This document shows, piece by piece, positions 43,531-53,370 of a stretch of DNA of 64,000 nucleotides (position 1 is its first letter; every line of letters starts with the position of its first letter). The stretch is taken from positions 1,722,569 to 1,786,568 of the forward strand of contig SCFE01000001.1 of NCBI GenBank assembly GCA_004352715.1, given 5' to 3'. Under the pieces are notes generated by a model. The model was not told the DNA's origin. It did not search any database and worked only from the letters and a program-made list of their open reading frames with translations. The position numbers were made by a program, and so were the translations under genes. Source of the stretch: Hofstenia miamia. Its lineage: Eukaryota > Xenacoelomorpha > Acoela.

Positions 43531-44905
43531 GTAATTTTGTTGTTTACCGCCTGTTTATCGATTATGACTCATAATTTTGTGAATTATACTACAGGTTTTG
43601 TGCTTTTTAGTAAATTGCAACATTTTTGTGTTGTAAGATTGATTTGAATATTCTTATGTCCATTGATAATCGCAAGTTCGTTCACTTTCCTGAAGTGCGA
43701 TTGTACTTTAACTCAATTTGTTTATTTATTCAAATTTTAGTTAAATGAGATCATGTCGGCTACATGTATACATTTGCGGGATATAATGCGATAAAGTATC
43801 GTTTTTAACAATTTAATTCAAAATCGAAACTTTGGCACCATTAGAAAGTTTAGTCTTCAAAATTTTAACAGTTTTAAATTTGGCTACGTAGAAGATTTGG
43901 TCAATGCAATGGAATTTGCTGAATTTTTCAATTATTACGTTAATGTATTCCCAAAACTATGTTGGCAAGAATGGCGTCTCTACTATTTCCCCAATTTGCG
44001 GAAAAATCTTCCTTCAAGATTCTAAGTTCTTTATTGTTTGATAAAATTAACTTGTAGATATTTTAGCAATTTTTTATCAAGGAACACATTGATGGTTCTC
44101 CTTTTTAAAATGTGTTCTAAATCATGTCCTACTTTTTGCATAGAATCAATAACCGTAATTTATTTTGAAATTTACTTTATCGATTGAAATAGTCAAATTA
44201 ACTGACACCCGAAGTCCTCATGCTTCAAAGAATCTTTACTGACCTGCTAAAATTAAAAGCCTATACCAGTTTAAGAACCACTCCATGTACGCTCCGTGAC
44301 ATAAAACTTAATGCTCCACTGACATTAATTTATAAGTATTATGAGAGCATCACAGGGTTTCCTTGAATAAAGCCCCTACCGCATAATAGGTGATCATCGA
44401 GAAAAGGTGATCTTTTATTGGAGCGTACAATTTCCGTGGATTTAACAAGTTCCTTTTTTTATTTGGAATACATGATTGACTATTCATCTTAACTCCTAGA
44501 TTAATAAAATGCAGTCGTTCTACTCTTCTCTAAGAACCATTACAGATATAAACTGCTGTCGAATACTTTAAATTGTACAAACATACACTTTGTTTGATCG
44601 AGAGGAGCTAAAACGTAACTTAGGGCTCATTACTAGAAAAAAATGGTTAAGATGTTTGTAGATATTTCTTGAAGGAAATTTGAGAAATATAATTTTACTT
44701 TGTACTCTGTACTTACCGTAAGATGTCGTTCTTATGTAAATCGCTGGTATTCTATCTTAAATTTACAATTATAGTAGTGATTTAGTGGTGGATAGGTTGG
44801 AATTAGTAACCCTATCAAATTTCCCAATTCCTTATCTCCTAAAACAAATTATCTTTCTCTGAGTTCTTGCTTCATCTTGAGGATAGTAATTTGAGTTGGC
44901 ATGTA
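43531..44905 (+). other. CCDC93: CCDC93 last intron, left part
   Basis: The coding frame stays open to about 43647 and then stops. The remaining AT-rich sequence has no recognised feature until the Tc1/mariner relic. The whole intron is about 3.1 kb (43531-46604). Confidence 0.6.
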
Positions 44906-45508
44906 CAGGGTGATCGAATAAAAAAGGGTGATTTATTTTAGTTTAATTTACATAGTAAACATTTTCTGAAACTGTTTCTCTATATTACACTTGATTGATT
45001 CGTCAATCAGCAAAAAACAGCGGAGGCTTGCCATACCATGACAGTTGGCTTCTGCCGGTCTTGCTGGACGAGAAGATCTTCATCGTGTATATGACGCTTC
45101 AATTCAACAGCCCGGTATATGCGGCAGTTTTTAGTATTAACTGGTTGCATCACTAAACCACACTACTTGCTTCCAGCGATTGAGACAAAAGCGAAACAGT
45201 GATTGTCCGAGAGTCTTACGTTTTTGTGTGTGCATTTCTTTCAACAATGTTCTCTCACACCCTTGTCTATTTTGCACACCCTCGATTGCGCAATTCCAAG
45301 TTATCTAGCCACTTCACATTGACTCTTGTGATCGCCACTCTCGTCTGGTGAAGTTTGTAACCCTGACACCACAGATTCAGCGATTTCCTTACTCAGAGGG
45401 CGTCTGCTAGAACAGTGAACACACTTAAAAATATGAAATAAGGTAAATTAAACTCTCATTGTAAAATTTTATTGTAAAATATTTCACCCTATTTTTTCCA
45501 TCACCCTG
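44906..45508 (-). mobile_element. Tc1/mariner-type relic
   Basis: 603 bp flanked by TA on both sides. Termini cagggtgatcgaataaaaa and the inverted ttttttccatcaccctg match over about 28 bp with several mismatches. The minus-strand interior retains an HTH-like segment ('CEVARXLGIAQSRVCKI', with X a stop) and, in another frame, 'QSLFRFCLNRWKQVVWFSDA', resembling the W-x-x-V-x-x-S-D-E block around the first catalytic Asp of Tc1 transposases. The rest is deleted. Sits in the last CCDC93 intron. Confidence 0.7.
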
Positions 45509-46604
45509 TAATGTCTGCGATTGGTGCTAGTAAATCCTTGAATCTCTATTATTCGTAAGGTAGGTCCCCCCCCCTAATCAAAGTATAATTTCAAAAAAAT
45601 ATATCAATGTTGAGTTTTGGCCATAAATGTATTGATAAAGTATCTGACCTTTTCATCCCAATCAATTTTAACCAAAAATTATCGCATTTGCTAAAAAAGT
45701 GAGTTTTGTAAGTCAAAGTCAGTAAATTTTTCCTAGCAATGCCGCCCTAGAGACAACGGTATCCTTTGTAATTTTGCTCATTGCCTCTCAAATAGGTACA
45801 ATAATGCAAAATAATTGAATTGCTTCACATAGAAAGATCTTTTGATACAAGAAAAATTGACCCGAAAGTTTTTTTTAATAGTAAATATCTATTTATAAAA
45901 ATGTGATTTTCTCAAAATATAATTTGAAAAGGTAGTTACTAGAGAGATTTTCAATGGATATGTCTGATTTTTTCAACGGATGTTCCCAGATGTATTACCT
46001 AGGTCCTGAACTGGGATCTAAGCAAAATAATTACATGTATATCCACTGTCAGTGAAGTCAATGTTACAAGAAGTAGAAAATTTTTGAGAACCAACCATAG
46101 CAACTTTAAAAATTGCTATACATATATCATCAAACAGTATTTTGCTCAAATCTTAGTTCAGAACCTAAAGGAAGGCTTATGGATTCACATGCAAAAGACA
46201 TTTTTTATCTATTCATGCACATTTTCCTATCATTTTTTGAAGCTTTCCCTTTTCTGTACAGTTTTTAGCCAAAATAGTTCAAGGTCGTAGTCATGATACA
46301 TCAAAATTTTTCTTACATCATTGCCTGTCTAGCTATCACATAGGCAACATTTACAAACAGTAGTTTAAGAAATGGCTTGATTAAGAGGGTCCCACGTTAA
46401 GAGAAATTGTCATTCATGTTAGAATTGCAGTCTGTTGACAAGGTGTATTAATTTTTATTTCGGGAACAATATTTCTCAAGTTCTCTACTTATTACTTAAT
46501 CAAAATTTCCTTATTTTGTATATTATTTCGAATGTTTACATATACAATAAACAGTTATCACGTTTTTTCCAAGAAGGCTTGTAGTTAGACATTTTACTTT
46601 TTAG
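45509..46604 (+). other. CCDC93: CCDC93 last intron, right part
   Basis: No separate gene. Contains a run of nine C (about 45567) and AT-rich sequence. A short open frame at 46084-46290 has no features. Ends in the acceptor ttttactttttag (ends 46604). Confidence 0.55.
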
Positions 46605-46889
46605 GAATTGGCTTTGCTGAACTCCATCCATGACACGTTTCAGTCCGCTATGAACAGTCCTGCTAACAAAAAAGAGTTCCTTAATCAATTGGATGCAATC
46701 GTAGATGGTGTATGTAATAGTAAAGACAACATTCTTTCACGACAAAACACTGAAAAGAAGCGACGCGATGGTCTCAATGTTTCATATCTGGATCTGATTG
46801 ATAAGCAAAGGTTGTACTATAAAACTGTTAAAGACTTTCAAGATGAATGCAAAAAGAATGAGGTGTTACTGCAACAAGTTAAAGGATAG
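46605..46889 (+). CDS. CCDC93: CCDC93 terminal exon
   Basis: Phase 0 exon of 94 codons plus TAG stop (46887-46889). Encodes 'ELALLNSIHDTFQSAMNSPA', 'EFLNQLDAIVDGVCNSKDNI', 'LNVSYLDLIDKQRLYYKTVK' and 'DFQDECKKNEVLLQQVKG'. This is the C-terminus of CCDC93, ending within a few residues of the usual family end. No clear AATAAA signal was seen in the following 300 bp, which is AT-rich. Confidence 0.95.
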   Translation, partial: ELALLNSIHDTFQSAMNSPANKKEFLNQLDAIVDGVCNSKDNILSRQNTEKKRRDGLNVSYLDLIDKQRLYYKTVKDFQDECKKNEVLLQQVKG

Positions 46890-47234
46890 CTGGCCATTTG
46901 GGTCTTATTTATTAATTGAATATTTTTATTTAAATATTTTATTTTTGTTTTAAAATGTACATATCAAGTAGTGTTAGCGCTAAATTTCTATTTTTGATTT
47001 GAATTCTAAAGTTCTGATATATTTTTTTGCTTTTTTCATTTTGCAATATTATTTAATATTAATTTCTTTTTTCTTGGTGTGTTGAAATTCTAATTTTAAT
47101 TATTTGTTTTTCCAATTTATAATTTTTTTCAATTGTGACAACTATATTTCTAAAAACAACCATTCTAAATACACTTTCTCCAATATAAATTGCATTTCCC
47201 CACTCGATGTATTTTTGAAAACTTCAAATAATTA
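46890..47234. other. CCDC93 3' UTR region
   Basis: T-rich sequence after the stop codon, probably 3' UTR at first. No canonical poly(A) signal identified; variants such as aatata are present. No other feature. Confidence 0.45.
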
Positions 47235-48170
47235 ATAATAATGAATGACTTTATTTAGCCGCTGAAGGCAGACACTGCAAAAATATAAAAACAAGTCAAG
47301 TTTTATGGCAGCGAGGACAGTCACAGGGGATAAAGTAGGAGCAGATGGAAGAGTAGGCGAAGTTCTAGAAAGACTCTGCAAGGAGGAAAGACATTAAAGA
47401 TTCTTGAGGCTCAGTGGCGGGGAAAGAAGTCTCATTGGCTGTTGAAGGTTTAAGAGGCAAGATGTATTTAGCAGCAATACAAGCACGATTGAAAAACGAG
47501 TGAAGGGTGGAATGTTTCTTGGGACGACGAATGGAGAATGTGACAACATCATCAGAGCGAGTGGAACAGGAGTTAGAGAACTTAATGAAATCAAAAGGAT
47601 CAAGGTTGAATTTGCGAGTGAACAAGCGATTGAACGGGAAGGGGTCACATGCATGGAGCGACAGCCGGAGAGTGGAGAATTTGAGAAGGGCGTCTTTGTA
47701 TGGCAAGGGAGAGATCCATTTGAAGGCACGCTTCTGGAAACGTTCCATAGAGTGGAACAATGAACGGGAAGGCCACCAACAAGAAGCCTACAGAAAAATG
47801 GCGCAAATGATGGACTTGAACAAAGAGAGTCTCACAGCAGCCGTGGAATTAAAGAGAACATTGCGGAAGAAGGCAAAGAGTGAGGAATTAGTTTTGCGGA
47901 GGCGCAAGGACACATGACCAGACCAATTTAAGTTTGCAGCAAGTTGAACTCCAAGATAAGTATGATGAGAAGAAAAGTTCACAGGGACTTGTAGATCAGA
48001 AGAGGGAGATTCCGAAAGGAAATATCACATGTATTGGTTGCGATAAAATCAAGATGGTTAACCAAAGACCAAGTAGCTAAAAGCTCAATATCTGAGGTAA
48101 TATAGGAGGCAAAAGTACCACCGTTGAAAATCATAGTATCATCGACGTACAGTAGACATGCTGTAATCAA
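47235..48170 (-). mobile_element. LINE 3' end, copy 2
   Basis: Minus-strand copy of the LINE at 35007-36010: the same catalytic start ('LLYVDDTMIFNGGTFASYIT'), same thumb ('VQLAANLNWSGHVSLRLRKT'), same 'LFHSMERFQKRAFKWIS' block and same 3' end ('ggctaaataaagtcattc' then AAT-rich). Frame changes near 47395, 47765 and 48000 split it. More decayed than copy 1. Both are truncated at nearly the same point, just upstream of the YVDD motif. Confidence 0.8.
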
Positions 48171-48474
48171 TTCTATATTCGCGTATTATAGTTTTACAAT
48201 TAATTTACACATGTGTTTAAACTTAAATAAATTAACTGCTGAAATTGCTATTATTTTGGGAAATCAGAATTTGCTCGAAATTCTAGATTTGAGTATTTAA
48301 AAGCATTTGAAATGAAAATTGCAACAAGTTCTACAATTCATTAGTATTTATAACAATGATATAGTATTTGTTTAAAAATGTTGATTAAGTAATTTTGACT
48401 GCTGTGAACATGATATTTTCTCAGGCCTACATTTCCGTTTACATTTACCCTATCTTAGCTAGAGGCCGATTTGA

Positions 48475-48665
48475 CGACCGTCCATATTTTTTCAATAAAC
48501 CGTCCTTCCATAACTTTTTTCTTTAACTTGTTCTGCAACTTTTCACGAAAAATTATGCAGATAATATCAAGGGTTACAAAGTTATAACGATTTTTAAAAA
48601 AGTCCATGAAAAACACACTTTTTGAATTTCAAAAGTAACAATTTTGAATGTAAAGGGTATAAATT
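48475..48665. repeat. Dispersed repeat, copy 1
   Basis: About 190 bp (from 'gaccgtcc' to 'acaattttgaa') that recurs at 51454-51620 with roughly 80 percent identity by eye, including 'cgtccatgaaaaac' and 'aaaattatgcagata'. Family unknown, non-coding. Confidence 0.7.
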
Positions 48666-49321
48666 GAAACCAATGCATGTTGTAGTACGATTGGTTTCAA
48701 AACGAGATTTTTATAATAACAAATTGTTTCATAATTAGTGAATGCTTTAACTTCACCAGGTTGATAGCAAAAATTGCAAATTAATATTCATTACATTTCT
48801 TTTACCTACATGAATTTTTTAATCATACATATTAATCTTACTAAGTTCTATTCAACAGTATTTTCTATGCTTAAAATAAGAAAATTAACTAAAAATGTCG
48901 TTGAGATGGCACTGAGTATTTCCATTGTAAGATCTTTGAGTACATTCAAATTTCAATACCATTCTATAATTACTTTGAAACGACTGTGTTTTATTTTTAA
49001 AAGAGATTTCATGTAAACAACATTGGGTATCATTTTAGTTGGCGTTTTACATGTAATGAATTTGTTGTGTTGTTTTTTGCCTGTGTGACACAACAGCGTT
49101 TTCCTGTTCGGTGCAAAATAAACTTACACTACAGCAAGCCTGATAATATTTAACTGTCTTAATGAGGTTTCACACACACTGCCTAGCAGAACATCGTTCT
49201 CTAAAGTTAAATAAATAAAAATATAGAAGCAACACGATATCGGTTAAGAGCAAAAAAATAGTTGCCCATACAAACTCAAAATTTTCGGCATTAATACTAA
49301 AATGTTTGATATAGCCTCAAC
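48666..49321. other. Intergenic, nothing recognised
   Basis: AT-rich. An open frame at 48774-49016 has no recognisable features. Confidence 0.4.
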
Positions 49322-49656
49322 CAGACTTGTCAACGAGCCGACATTGCCTATCCCGGCTAGGCTCGTTTAAATTTTGTGTAAGTTCAGCTCAGCTCACCAC
49401 ATAAAATCTTTGAATGAGGCTCGTTTTAGCTCGATATTTTTTTAAAAATATTGTGCTCAAAGAATTGTTTACTTAGCTCTTCCTATTATTTAATAAATAT
49501 TTCTTAAATAAAATTATAGGAAAGGCATATTGACTGCAAAAAATAAGAAAAATCTCCATAATCAAATTAACAAGCAGAACTATAAACTTGCTTTGCTTAA
49601 AACAGGCTCGTTGTTTATTAAATACTGGGCTCAAGCTCGGCTCGTTGACAAGTCTG
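49322..49656. mobile_element. hAT-type MITE
   Basis: 335 bp with perfect 20-bp terminal inverted repeats (cagacttgtcaacgagccga at the left; inverted at the right end). Flanked by 8-bp target duplications gcctcaac (49314-49321) and gcatcaac (49657-49664), one mismatch. The motif GGCTCG or GCTCGTT recurs many times inside both ends. No coding sequence, so it depends on a hAT transposase from elsewhere. The clean ends suggest fairly recent insertion. Confidence 0.88.
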
Positions 49657-50278
49657 GCATCAACAAACATTTCATTGCCACCACCATATTTAATAGAATA
49701 CTTCTGATCAGTTGAAACTGTGACTTCGAAGCTGTAATAAGGAAAAATGTGTTTTCTGTTTGAAAAGTTAAAGTATATAATTTTGCTATTGTGAGCTATT
49801 GCATGCGATATTAAACTCAAATGTCTATTTACAAGAATTAAGCTTTGTCAAATCATGTATATACATTTAGCGTTCGTCGTATTTGAATTTCAATTTGTAT
49901 GCCACTGTGACAATGACTTACGTTTAACTCGCATTTAGAATATTTTTATCATGAATTTTCCAAGACAACGGCTAACGGCAAAAAATATTTTTGTTTATAC
50001 ATTAGTTGGTGACGAAGTTTTCATAATTAGAAATTTATAAAATGATATTATAAATCACATACGTATATTGCTGATAATTGTAGAGGGATATATACAGATA
50101 ATGATTGAATAGTTTAAAAACGTTTGATAAGCATTATACTAACATTTGTAGAATTTACAAAATAACGGTCTGAAAACGTTGATAAAGAGAACATAGAGTA
50201 AAACAAAGTAACTAGATGTATTTAAATTAAATGGTCTACAATTATTTCAAATATAAAAAAAATCAAAAATATAAGTTT
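49657..50278. other. Intergenic, downstream of the small coiled-coil gene
   Basis: AT-rich; no gene seen. The minus-strand stop of the following gene is at 50279-50281. Confidence 0.4.
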
Positions 50279-50656
50279 TTAGTGTTCATCGGTACTTTGG
50301 GTTTGCATCTGGATCAGTTCTCGTCGAAGTCGTTTAATTTCAGAGTTCTTGGTTTTCAATTCATTTTGCATATGGCGTTGTCGTCGTTGAAACTTTCGTT
50401 TTTCGCGTACTACATATTTGTCGTTTAATGTACTTCTGCCATTTCGAGCTGAATTTCGAAGCTCGAGCTGCATTTCTGCTACTGTCATCCTTAGCAGCCT
50501 ATTACTGCTTTCTATAGCCTGCAATCGTTGACGAAGAATAGACGTTTGTCTTCTGTAATCTGGCTTGTGAATTTCTGAAGGATTTTCTTCTGGTATTTCC
50601 GGCGAAGAGTTTATACCACAGCAAGCTAATTTCCTCAGCGTCTTGAAAATACCCAT
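50279..50656 (-). CDS. Small coiled-coil protein with myristoylation signal, unrecognised
   Basis: Intronless frame of 125 codons from ATG 50654-50656. The N-terminus is MGIFKTLRKLACCG: Gly2 and Thr6 fit the N-myristoylation rule (M-G-x-x-x-S/T), Lys and Arg follow, and Cys12-Cys13 could be palmitoylated. This suggests anchoring at the inner face of a membrane. Residues 34-120 are rich in Arg, Lys, Glu and Leu with heptad spacing ('RQTSILRQRLQAIESSNRLL', 'NELKTKNSEIKRLRRELIQM'), a likely coiled coil. A consensus TATA box lies just upstream. I do not recognise the family. Codon use is more GC-rich than the surroundings. The first 33 codons are repeated at 50824-50921, probably by assembly. Confidence 0.6.
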   Translation of the reverse strand: MGIFKTLRKLACCGINSSPEIPEENPSEIHKPDYRRQTSILRQRLQAIESSNRLLRMTVAEMQLELRNSARNGRSTLNDKYVVREKRKFQRRQRHMQNELKTKNSEIKRLRRELIQMQTQSTDEH

Positions 50657-51088
50657 TTTTCAACTGAATAAATTGTTGCAAAAACGGTCGCTTTTATATA
50701 CTCTTGCGCGTGTTCGGCTGTCAATCATAATTAACAAAAAGGGTGTTTGATTGATCAAAGTGACCGACCCTCGCGTAGACTCGTGTACGCGTGCGTCCGC
50801 GGCATTTTGACAACGTACGTTTNTCTGGCTTGTGAATTTCTGAAGGATTTTCTTCTGGTATTTCCGGCGAAGAGTTTATACCACAGCAAGCTAATTTCCT
50901 CAGCGTCTTGAAAATACCCATTTTTCAACTGAATAAATTGTTGCAAAAACGGTCGCTTTTATATACTCTTGCGCGTGTTCGGCTGTCAATCATAATTAAC
51001 AAAAAGCGTCTTTGATTGATCAAAGTTACCGACCCCGCTTAGACTCGCGTACGCGCGCGTCCGCGGCATTCTGACAACGTACGTTTGG
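50559..51088. other. Probable scaffolding artefact: 264-bp duplication at N 50823
   Basis: 50559-50822 (gene start and promoter) is repeated at 50824-51088 with about 5 percent differences. The N sits at the junction. Likely two alleles placed side by side. The second copy therefore is not counted as a separate gene. Confidence 0.75.
50691..50700 (-). promoter_or_regulatory. TATA box of the small coiled-coil gene
   Basis: Minus-strand TATATAAAAG, a full consensus TATA box, 35-44 bp before the ATG. TTCAGTT at 50662-50668 fits the arthropod-type initiator TCAGT at the expected distance, though it would leave a 5' UTR of under 10 bases. Upstream (50750-50820) is unusually CpG-rich for this locus. 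Confidence 0.65.
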
Positions 51089-51453
51089 GCAAGGTGCGGA
51101 ATTCTACCGCCAACACAAAATTTCAATCAATCAATTTTGTCGGCATTAAGTCATTTATCTATTCAAAAACTTTCCAGATTTAATTATTCTTTTCTGCCTA
51201 TGAAAATATATACTTTCAGTAAGGGCCTTTTGAATTACCACGTTTATTCTCAATGCAAAATATATTTCTCATTTTAGTATTCCATAATTGTTTATGATAG
51301 AAGTTCGGTGCGTAAGCAACAATTTAGAAATGATATGAAATATAACTCACTTCTTCTATTTTTTACGATAATAAAATTTTAAGATATTTTTTAAGCTAAA
51401 CTAACTCAATCCTATTTTCCTTGGAGGAGGGGGGATTTTAGATATAACTCAGA
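51089..51453. other. Intergenic, nothing recognised
   Basis: AT-rich sequence upstream of the small coiled-coil gene. No feature supported. Confidence 0.4.
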
Positions 51454-51614
51454 GACCGTTTTTTTTAAAAACTGTCCTTCCATGACTTCTTTCTTTAACC
51501 TGTTCAGCCACATTTGACCAAAAATTATGCAGATACGGTCAATGGTTACAAAGTTACAGTGATTTTAAATAACGTCCATGAAAAACTGACATTTCTTGAG
51601 AGTTTCAAAATACA

Positions 51615-51620
<6 letters not shown>
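51454..51620. repeat. Dispersed repeat, copy 2
   Basis: Counterpart of 48475-48665. A (TA)n tract and MITE family B, copy 2, follow directly at its right end. Confidence 0.7.

Positions 51621-51661
<41 letters not shown>
51621..51661. repeat. (TA)n microsatellite
   Basis: TA tract directly abutting the left terminus of MITE family B, copy 2. Confidence 0.95.
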
Positions 51662-51663
<2 letters not shown>

Positions 51664-52371
51664 GTCGTTTGTACCATACTAATGGTGAAACTTCATTACA
51701 AACAAAGAATTCTGAAAAAAATGACTGTTACAAACGACGAATCACCTTTTGGGGTTTAAAATTGAGGAGAATGCAAAATTTTCGAATTTATTCAGTTAGT
51801 GCATCTCAGTATCCTCTCAATATATCCTACTGGATTAATGGGTCTAAAAAATGGTTTTTTCACAGCAAAAATGCTTGGATCAACTTCACACATAGTTCAT
51901 TAGCTCCCAAATTAAAAACTACATCTAGTAAAGTCCTTTCAAGATGTGTAGGATATGGACTACTTTGTTTTAATTTTGAAATTTCCTTTACAACCCACTA
52001 TACCGTCTTGATCCTATATTTTGGGGAATAATCGTTAATATCTCAGTGAATAATGCTTGGATCGACTTCGAACCTAGCTCATTAGCTTCCAAATTAAACA
52101 CTGCATCTACTAAATTTCTTTAAAGATTTATAGGATATGGTATAATACCTTTGATTACTATGTACTTAACAATATTATATGGTTATTGAAGTTCAAGACT
52201 TTCAAGGTTGCTGTAGCAGTTTTGTCACTGGCTTCAGTTTAATAGATGGTTTGGATATAGGCACTAGTGTAATGCATATGATTAAGAAACTGTTAAAATT
52301 GCAACATCATTAACATAAAAAAAATTTTGCTTACAAATGACGAATATAAATTCTGCATAATATATATATAT
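51660..52371. mobile_element. (TA)n-inserted MITE, family B, copy 2
   Basis: The left terminus is identical to copy 1 (attcgtcgtttgtaccatac). The first 520 bp differ from copy 1 at only a handful of sites. Towards the right end two forward motif copies and the terminal motif are missing, so it ends at 'cgaatataaattctgcataa' and then TA repeats. Probably right-end truncated or gene-converted. Non-coding. Confidence 0.8.
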
Positions 52372-52475
52372 TAAATGTTGTATTATAGTGCATACTAGCA
52401 TAAAATTTGTCACAATGAAGATTTTGGGGCCTTTGTACTTTTTCTCAAAATTATGTTTCAAAAGGCGCCCATATA

Positions 52476-53370
52476 CAGGTAGTCCCGAAAGTTCTCTGTA
52501 TTACTGCATACCATTAACACGCAACACAACACACATTTAAAACATGATAACAGTTAAAGCGTTAATGATGCATGTGACGGATTATCTTTTTTTTGCTGCA
52601 GGCATACATTAGCGCGGTGACGTCACAAACAAAAATCATTGTTATGTGTTGTTTCTCATTTTATGGATAAGCAAAAACTGCGTCTTCTCATCAACTACGA
52701 CTTTCGCAGCAAATTGTCGGCAAGGCAATGCCATGACCGTTTACATGCTGATATCCAGACATCACAATTTCTTATGAAACCATAAGGTCGTGGTTTGCGC
52801 GGTTCCGAAGTGGGAATAAATCTTTGCAAGACCAAGATTGCTCAGGCAGACCAGTGACTGCATGCACAACTGACAACATCGAGGCCGTACAAGAGCTGTT
52901 AATGGGAAATAGGCGGATTTCCTACAATCGCCTACAGACACAACTTGGGATTGGCAGAAATGCTAACCAGTCCATTCTTCATGAGCATCTGCAAATGGAA
53001 AATATCCAAGCGAAATTTGTGCCTCACCAACTGGATTCGAGGCAAAGGGAGGCCAGGGTTGATTTTTGCCAGGTGATGCTTATTCTCCAGATCTTTCACC
53101 AGCTGACTTCTTTTTGTTTGAGTGTGTCAAAGAAAAATTGCGAGACCGTGAGTTTGGCTGGCCAGACGACCCTGCTCTTGCGTACGAGGAGGAGCTGGGA
53201 AAAATATCAGCAAATATGTGGCGTTCAGCCTTCGATAAATGGTTTGAGCAGTGTCGAATGTGCATTGATGTAAATGGTAATTATGTTGATTAAAAATATA
53301 TGCCTTTCTTGGATTTCAATTGTTTTTGTTCGTGTAACGAGATAATACATAGAACTTTCGGGACTACCTG
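52476..53370 (+). mobile_element. Internally deleted mariner transposon
   Basis: 895 bp flanked by TA on both sides. The termini are perfect 20-bp inverted repeats (caggtagtcccgaaagttct), extending to about 28 bp with one mismatch. The interior encodes the two ends of a mariner transposase, with the middle of the catalytic core removed. Typical full elements are about 1.3 kb. The intact termini mean it could still be mobilised by a related transposase. Confidence 0.9.
52663..53293 (+). pseudogene. Mariner transposase, core deleted and frameshifted
   Basis: Starts at ATG 52663 ('MDKQKLRLLINYDFRS'), changes frame near 52780, then shows the paired-type HTH region ('WFARFRSGNKSLQDQDCSGR', 'LLMGNRRISYNRLQTQLGIG'). 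After 'VDFCQ' (about 53072) the reading jumps to 'DAYSPDLSPADFFLF', which carries the third catalytic Asp of mariner. The first two catalytic residues and the H-D-N-A-R-P-H region are gone. It ends with 'CRMCIDVNGNYVD', the usual C-terminus, at TAA 53291-53293. Inactive. Confidence 0.85.

Noticed and set aside
43039-43647. A single 202-codon exon of CCDC93
   Set aside because: The continuous frame exists, but the inserted 55 codons (43195-43359) and the tail after 43530 have no similarity to CCDC93, whereas splicing at the GT-AG sites restores an exact family match.
50721-50921. A second copy of the small myristoylated protein gene
   Set aside because: It contains the single N and is cut off after 32 codons. 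The duplication of gene start and promoter is better explained by an unmerged allele.
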